Below the pieces are notes generated by a model. That model made no database searches, was not told the origin of the DNA, and saw nothing but the letters and a program-made list of their open reading frames with translations. A DNA stretch of 38,274 bases from JBOIBN01 sp050739575 (lineage in GTDB: Bacteria; Pseudomonadota; Gammaproteobacteria; JAKDMP01), in assembly GCA_050739575.1 (NCBI GenBank), contig JBOIBN010000018.1, positions 1 to 38,274 of the forward strand. The letters are read 5' to 3'. This document shows, piece after piece, positions 33,680 to 38,274 of the stretch (positions are counted from its first letter, which is position 1; the number at the start of each line of letters is the position of its first letter). A program made the translations under genes and the position numbers.

Positions 33680-33708
33680 TAACCGATTCACGCTGGATTC
33701 GTAAAGCC

Positions 33709-34428
33709 ATGATTGATCCTCCCGTTTCGGACGATACCGTCGCGCATTCCAGTGCCGTGGCCCAGCTCGGCAACCTGTTCGTCGCTCCGGCGCAGGCACT
33801 CGATTACGCCGACCGACGCCCCGGGATGCTGTGGCTCCCGTTTGGAATCACGCTCGCGCTCGACCTCGCGCTCGGCGTCTGGGTTTCGCTGACGATGAAC
33901 CTTGCCGCGTTCCACGCGATGATCATCCAGGCGATGAGCAAAGCCAACCCGGAACACGCCTCGCAGGCTATCCAGATGATCACCCAGCATGGCCGCGGCT
34001 ATCTGCTTATCGGCGCCATAGTCGGGGTCGTCGGCCTCGCGATCATCGAGTTGCTCTTCGCGCTCTATCTCTTTCTCTGCGACAAGCTGTTCTCGGCCGA
34101 CAGCCGCGGCTATGGGCGCTGGTTCTCGTTCACCGCCTGGACCTGGCTGCCGATTTCGCTCGGCTTGATCGCCGCCATGATCGCCTGGGCGGTGACGAGC
34201 CACGGCACCGGAACGCCGCCCGACGTCACCAGCCTCAACTCGCTCATCTTCCACTTTGAGCCCGGCGACCGTTATTACAAGCTTGCCCAGTTCTCGATCC
34301 TCGACTTCTGGGTCATCGGTCTGGTCGCATATGGACTCACACGCTGGTGCCGCCACGGCGTCGGCAAGGCCCTTGCGATCGCACTCGCGCCATTCGTCGT
34401 GGTGTACGGCATCATCTTTCTCGTCTGA
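33709..34428 (+). CDS. YIP1-family membrane protein
   Basis: A 239-aa integral membrane protein with about five hydrophobic segments (roughly 42-66, 100-126, 138-163, 195-213 and 220-238). The layout and the short motif region around LFVAPAQALDY and WLPFG match bacterial YIP1-family proteins. In bacteria such genes often precede MacAB-like ABC exporters, and here the adaptor ATG starts 12 bp after the stop. A role in assembly or cargo handling of that exporter is inference. Confidence 0.75.
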   Translation: MIDPPVSDDTVAHSSAVAQLGNLFVAPAQALDYADRRPGMLWLPFGITLALDLALGVWVSLTMNLAAFHAMIIQAMSKANPEHASQAIQMITQHGRGYLLIGAIVGVVGLAIIELLFALYLFLCDKLFSADSRGYGRWFSFTAWTWLPISLGLIAAMIAWAVTSHGTGTPPDVTSLNSLIFHFEPGDRYYKLAQFSILDFWVIGLVAYGLTRWCRHGVGKALAIALAPFVVVYGIIFLV

Positions 34429-34440
34429 GGTTCCGAAAAA

Positions 34441-35646
34441 ATGAAGCGCAAATGGCTGGTCGCACTCGCCATCGCGGTACTCGTCGCGATCGTCGTCATC
34501 GTCGGGGTGGCACACCACGGCAAGAATGCGCTCGGGGTCACCGTCGACAAGGTCGTGACCCGCACGGTGCAAAGCTCGATCCTCGCCTCCGGTCAGTTCG
34601 CGTACAAGGACCAGGTGGTGCTGCGTCCGCAGGTGGACGGCCAGATCGTCTCGCTGGCGGTCGCCGCTGGCGACAAGGTCAAGCAGGGCGACGTGGTGCT
34701 GCGGATCGATCCCAAGACCTACCAGGCGAACGTTGCCGAGCAGCAGGCGCAGGCTGCGCTCCAACGCTACGCGATCAGCCAGGCGCAGCTCAGACTCGAC
34801 AATCTCAAACTCCAGTGGGAACGCAATACCAAGCTCTATAAAAAGGGGCTGATCGATGCCAATAGCTACGACGAGTTGACGAACCAGTACCACCTCGCCC
34901 AGGTGGCGGTGTCCTCGTCCAGGGAATCGTTGTCCGTCGCCGCGGCCCAGCTTCAGTTCGCCCAGGAGCAGCTTGCCAAGACCGTGGTCCGCGCGCCGCT
35001 CTCCGGAATCGTCATCGCGCTCAACGTGAAGGTGGGCGAATCGGTGATTCCGGGCACGACGAATATTCCCGGCTCATCGCTGATGACCATCGGCGATCCG
35101 TCCGAACTGCTCGCCGAGGTCAATGTGGACGAAGCCGACATCGCCCACGCCTCTCTCGGTGAAACCGCGGCGGTAACTTCGACCGCCTATCCGAACGACA
35201 CGCTGCACGGCCAGGTGACCTTCGTCGCTCCGGCCGCAACCACCATGCCGGGCCAACAGGGGCAGGGATTCCTGGTCAAAATCCGCCTTCCCAATCCGCA
35301 TGGCCTCGCGATCCGCCCCAACATGACCTGCCGCGCGGAAATCTACACCCAGAGCGCAAAAGACACGCTCGCGGTGCCAGTCGGCGCCGTACTCTTCGCC
35401 AACCAGATAAAACCGTCGAAGGCCCTGTTCAGCGACCAGGGTGCCTATGTATTCGTGGACGACGGCGGCACAGCCAAACGTCAGGACGTGACGCTCGGCA
35501 TCTCGAGCGACACCTGGCAGGAGATCAAGTCCGGACTCAAGGCCGGCCAGCAGGTCATCACCGGGCCCTACGAGGTATTGCACGCACTCGCCGCAGGCGC
35601 CTCGGTAAGCGTACAAACACCGGCGCCGATCCCGCAAAGTGGCTGA
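34441..35646 (+). CDS. Periplasmic adaptor (MacA/HlyD-type) of an ABC exporter
   Basis: A 401-aa membrane-fusion protein. N-terminal membrane anchor (about 5-25), split lipoyl halves (VDGQIVSLAVAAGDKVKQGD about 65-84 and VRAPLSGIVIALNVKVGES about 183-201), a helical hairpin between them (about 95-175), then beta-barrel (about 220-310) and membrane-proximal domains. It should link an inner-membrane ABC exporter to an outer-membrane channel. No TolC gene is present here. Its end overlaps the ATPase GTG by 8 bp. Confidence 0.9.
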   Translation: MKRKWLVALAIAVLVAIVVIVGVAHHGKNALGVTVDKVVTRTVQSSILASGQFAYKDQVVLRPQVDGQIVSLAVAAGDKVKQGDVVLRIDPKTYQANVAEQQAQAALQRYAISQAQLRLDNLKLQWERNTKLYKKGLIDANSYDELTNQYHLAQVAVSSSRESLSVAAAQLQFAQEQLAKTVVRAPLSGIVIALNVKVGESVIPGTTNIPGSSLMTIGDPSELLAEVNVDEADIAHASLGETAAVTSTAYPNDTLHGQVTFVAPAATTMPGQQGQGFLVKIRLPNPHGLAIRPNMTCRAEIYTQSAKDTLAVPVGAVLFANQIKPSKALFSDQGAYVFVDDGGTAKRQDVTLGISSDTWQEIKSGLKAGQQVITGPYEVLHALAAGASVSVQTPAPIPQSG

Positions 35647-36376
35647 GGGTCCGTTGGCATCCGGCACAGCCGTCCTCGAGCTCGCCGGCATCGCGAAGGA
35701 CTACCGGATGGGCGAGTCCACGATGCGGGTGCTCGACGATATCAATCTCACGGTCGCGGCCGGCGAGTATATGGCCATCATCGGACCCTCCGGATCGGGC
35801 AAATCCACGCTCATGAACATCATCGGCTGCCTCGATCGGCCGAGCGCCGGCAGCTACCGGATCAACGGCGCCGACGTCGCGCATCTGAGCGACGACGAAC
35901 TCGCCCGGATCCGCAACCGCGAGATCGGATTCATCTTTCAGAGCTTCAATCTGCTCACGCGCCAGGACGCACTGCACAACGTGATGCAGCCGCTCGTTTA
36001 CCGCGGCGTGCGCCACGCCGAACGTCGGCGCCGGGCCGAGGCGGCGCTTGCGAGTGTCGGACTCGCCGATCGTCTGCACCACCGTCCGAATCAACTCTCG
36101 GGCGGCCAGCGCCAACGCGTCGCCGTCGCCCGTGCGCTGGTCGGCGAACCCGCGCTCATTCTCGCCGACGAACCGACTGGTAACCTCGACTCGCGCAGCA
36201 CCGAAGAAATCATGCGGCTCTTCGACGAGCTGAACGCCCGCGGCAATACGCTCATTATCGTGACCCATGAACCAGACATCGCCGAACATACGAACCGCAT
36301 CGTGCGGCTGCACGACGGGCGAGTGGAAAGCGATGCCGCGACCCGCACCGGGAGCCGAAATGCTGAGCCTGCTTGA
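35639..36376 (+). CDS. MacB/LolD-type ABC exporter ATPase
   Basis: A 245-aa nucleotide-binding subunit. Walker A GPSGSGKST (about 54-62), Q loop GFIFQSFNLL, signature LSGGQRQRVAVARAL, Walker B LILADEPTGNLD and switch His in IIVTHE are all present. This is the LolD/MacB subgroup. The GTG start at 35639 lies in the adaptor's 3' end; a TTG at 35654 is an alternative. Its end overlaps the permease gene by 17 bp. Confidence 0.93.
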   Translation: MAEGPLASGTAVLELAGIAKDYRMGESTMRVLDDINLTVAAGEYMAIIGPSGSGKSTLMNIIGCLDRPSAGSYRINGADVAHLSDDELARIRNREIGFIFQSFNLLTRQDALHNVMQPLVYRGVRHAERRRRAEAALASVGLADRLHHRPNQLSGGQRQRVAVARALVGEPALILADEPTGNLDSRSTEEIMRLFDELNARGNTLIIVTHEPDIAEHTNRIVRLHDGRVESDAATRTGSRNAEPA

Positions 36377-37586
36377 AAGTCTCCGCGCGGCGCTGACGGC
36401 GATCCGTGCGCACGCGATGCGAAGCGTGCTCACGACACTCGGCATCATCATCGGCGTCGCCGCCGTGATCGCCGTGGTTTCCGTTATCCAGGGCTTCGGT
36501 TATTTCGTCGGCAACCTCTTTCAGGGGCTCGGCACCAACAGCGTCATCATCTATCCGCAATCCACCCGCGAGGAACAGCTCACCGGGCAAAACGCACGGC
36601 TGCCGGAATCGGATCTGTTCGCCATTCAGCACGACGTCGCCGGCATCCGCGACATCTCGCCGATTCTCTATGTCGCCCAATTCGGAGGCGGTGTCTCCTG
36701 GCACGGCACGAGCACCTCGACCTCCATCCTCGGCACCACCCGAAATTACGCCCAGGCACGCCAGGCCTTCCCCGAGATCGGCCGCTTCATCGTTCCCACC
36801 GACAACCTCCAGCACCGGCGCGTGTGCGTCGTCGGTCACACCGTCATCGACAATCTGCGGCTGCCGGCCGATCCGCTCGGCGAATACATCAAGGCCGCGG
36901 GCGAATGGTGCCGGATCGTGGGCGTGCTCAAGAAACGCGGCGACATCTTCGGCAACGATCTCGACGACATCGTCATCATTCCCTATGCCACCGCACGCAG
37001 CATCCTCGGCGCTTCCAATCCGCCCAACCTCGTGATTCAGCTTAACGTTGACGACATCGCGCACATCCAGGGCACGGTCGCGCGTATCCAGCAGGTGATC
37101 GTGCGCAACCACCGCCAACTCGGCTTGCCGACCGACGACTTCAAGGTCCAGACGGCCAAGGAATTCACCAATCAATTCATGTCGCTGCTGAACACCGTCA
37201 CCTTCATACTCGGCGGCATCGTCGCGATCTCGCTCCTCGTCGGCGGCATCGGCATCATGAACATCATGCTGGTGTCGGTGACCGAGCGCACGCGCGAAAT
37301 CGGCATCCTGAAAAGTCTCGGCGCGCGCCGCCGCGATATCCTGCTCCAGTTCCTGATCGAGGCGATCGTGCTCTCGTTCCTCGGCGGCCTCATCGGCATC
37401 GCGCTCGGCTGGATACTCGGCATCCTCGCGGTCGGACTCATCCCCGGACTTTCGGTCGCGCACGTTCCCGGCTGGGCGATCGCGCTCGCCTTCGGTTTCT
37501 CGGGCGGCACCGGCGTCATCTTCGGCATCCTGCCCGCCGCCAAGGCCGCGGCACTGGATCCGATCGAAGCGCTCCGTTACGAATGA
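36360..37586 (+). CDS. MacB-type ABC exporter permease
   Basis: A 408-aa permease of the FtsX/MacB type: one N-terminal membrane segment (about 28-50, LTTLGIIIGVAAVIAVVSV), a large periplasmic domain (about 55-280), then three segments near the C terminus (about 283-310, 335-360 and 370-395) with GGIGIMNIMLVSVTERTREIG. The ATP-binding subunit is a separate gene, unlike E. coli MacB. The ATG at 36360 has GGAG at 36351-36354 and gives the normal N terminus. It overlaps the ATPase gene by 17 bp. The substrate is unknown. Confidence 0.92.
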   Translation: MLSLLESLRAALTAIRAHAMRSVLTTLGIIIGVAAVIAVVSVIQGFGYFVGNLFQGLGTNSVIIYPQSTREEQLTGQNARLPESDLFAIQHDVAGIRDISPILYVAQFGGGVSWHGTSTSTSILGTTRNYAQARQAFPEIGRFIVPTDNLQHRRVCVVGHTVIDNLRLPADPLGEYIKAAGEWCRIVGVLKKRGDIFGNDLDDIVIIPYATARSILGASNPPNLVIQLNVDDIAHIQGTVARIQQVIVRNHRQLGLPTDDFKVQTAKEFTNQFMSLLNTVTFILGGIVAISLLVGGIGIMNIMLVSVTERTREIGILKSLGARRRDILLQFLIEAIVLSFLGGLIGIALGWILGILAVGLIPGLSVAHVPGWAIALAFGFSGGTGVIFGILPAAKAAALDPIEALRYE

Positions 37587-37611
37587 ATGGATATCGCAGC
37601 CTTCATCTGTT

Positions 37612-37682
37612 GTAGGAGCGGCGGTCCCCGCCGCGATTCGTATCGCGTTCCAGAAGATCGCGGCGGGGACCGCCGCTCCTAC
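37612..37682. repeat. REP-type palindrome pair
   Basis: Two perfectly complementary 25-nt arms (37612-37636 and 37658-37682) flank a 21-nt spacer. Each arm begins GTAGGAGCGGCGGTCCCCGC, so each is itself a small GC-rich hairpin. The GTAGGAGCG...CGCGA form is that of REP elements of Pseudomonas and relatives, arranged as an inverted pair (REPIN). It lies between the exporter operon and the GDPD gene and could also stabilise the exporter mRNA 3' end. No RAYT transposase is in the window. Confidence 0.85.
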
Positions 37683-37695
37683 CTTGCGTTCTGAA

Positions 37696-38274
37696 GTGAC
37701 TTCTGCCCGCCGCAAAAGCGTGCTGGTTGGGCATCGCGGCGATGCGATCGGCTATCCCGAAAACTCTCTCGCGGCCTTCGAGAGTGCAGCCCGGCTCGGC
37801 TTGCATTACGTCGAACTCGACGTGCAGGTCACCGCCGACGGCGTACCGATCGTGTTGCACGACGCTTCGCTCGAGCGCACCCACAATCTCGATGTGACCG
37901 TTACAAAAGCAACATTGCAGGAACTTGGTGTGCTCGGCGTGCTCACGGGAGGCCATCATCCGCCGGCCGTGCCGCGGCTCGCCGAATTCGTCGAATGGAT
38001 GCGCAAGACCCCGCAGATACATGTCTTCGTGGAGATCAAAAAGGAAAGCCTGCATGCGCACGGTCGAGAGCGCGTGCTTGCAGCCGTTACGCAAGCGATC
38101 GAGACGATTCGCGGCCGCGCCGTCATCATCAGCTACGACGCCCGCGTGCTTGCGATGGCAAAACGGGAACGCTGGCCCATCGGCTATGTCCTCCTCTACA
38201 TGACCCCTCGTTACCAGGTCATTGCCGATCGTCTCGCCCCGGAATACCTCTTCGCCGAATACCCGCAACTGCTC
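37696..38274 (+). CDS. Glycerophosphodiester phosphodiesterase, N-terminal part (cut by window edge)
   Basis: The first 193 codons of a GDPD enzyme that hydrolyses glycerophosphodiesters to glycerol 3-phosphate. Near the N terminus VGHRGDAIGYPENSLAAF has the catalytic His-Arg and the metal-binding Glu-Asn. ELDVQVTADGVPIVLHD carries the Glu-x-Asp pair and second catalytic His. VFVEIKKES holds a third metal-binding Glu. There is no signal peptide, so it is probably cytoplasmic. The start is a GTG at 37696 (TTG at 37684 possible), just after the REP element and without a clear ribosome binding site. The frame is open to the end of the window. Confidence 0.88.
   Translation, partial: MTSARRKSVLVGHRGDAIGYPENSLAAFESAARLGLHYVELDVQVTADGVPIVLHDASLERTHNLDVTVTKATLQELGVLGVLTGGHHPPAVPRLAEFVEWMRKTPQIHVFVEIKKESLHAHGRERVLAAVTQAIETIRGRAVIISYDARVLAMAKRERWPIGYVLLYMTPRYQVIADRLAPEYLFAEYPQLL

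Noticed and set aside
1..38274. tRNA, rRNA, CRISPR array, prophage or toxin-antitoxin locus
   Set aside because: None seen: no cloverleaf-like sequence, no regularly spaced direct repeats and no phage or toxin-antitoxin proteins among the recognised genes.

Overview
The window is a stretch of a GC-rich (roughly 60-65%) proteobacterial chromosome, read here as Gammaproteobacteria or Betaproteobacteria. The evidence is the gene order def-fmt / DUF4390-ntrY-ntrX and LysM-dprA-smg-topA-tsaC-hemF, an outer-membrane FadL porin, a TopA with the zinc-free C-terminal repeats seen in several gammaproteobacterial lineages, and a REP-type palindrome. I cannot name the genus. I see no rRNA, tRNA, CRISPR array, prophage or plasmid gene. 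Most of the window is ordinary, densely packed chromosomal housekeeping with many 4-bp start/stop overlaps.

Layout. 1-118: one end of an IS3-family insertion sequence. 226-3125: a SMUG1-type uracil-DNA glycosylase divergent from the helicase uvrD. 3184-4728: Na+/proline symporter putP, whose tail overlaps a convergent small membrane protein gene. 10704-4616 (minus strand): def, fmt, DUF4390, ntrY, ntrX and the small membrane gene. The methyltransferase gene rsmB that usually lies between fmt and DUF4390 is missing, and NtrX has lost its sigma-54 ATPase motifs. 10847-17997 (plus): LysM lipoprotein, dprA, smg, topA, tsaC, hemF and a cupin. 18327-19670: fadL, convergent with a 1429-residue Lhr helicase (minus), which is preceded by msrA and msrB (minus). 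25305-28252 (plus): MAPEG protein, a PYROXD2-like flavoprotein, a four-helix-bundle gene framed by purine-rich inverted repeats, and DUF488. 28361-29915: small membrane protein, cytochrome b561 and pdxH. 30045-33572: APC permease, two tandem CBU_0592-like membrane proteins (the first apparently starting at CTG) and a DUF2254 protein. 33709-37586: a YIP1-family protein and a three-gene MacAB-like ABC exporter. 37612-38274: a REP pair and the start of a glycerophosphodiester phosphodiesterase cut by the window edge.

How the genes work together. DNA repair and processing recur (SMUG1, UvrD, Lhr, DprA, TopA), but in separate transcription units. The translation genes (def, fmt, tsaC) and the oxidative-repair pair msrBA are conventional. 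The most unusual item is the four-helix-bundle cassette at 27286-27728. Its inverted repeats directly abut its start and stop codons, and they appear to supply the C-terminal end of the upstream protein and the N-terminal end of the downstream one. That looks like a minimal mobile gene. Other leads are the degenerate NtrX, two candidate leaderless starts with a TAGAAT box 6-7 nt before ATG, a probable CTG start, and a PdxH with His replaced by Asn at a conserved active-site position.
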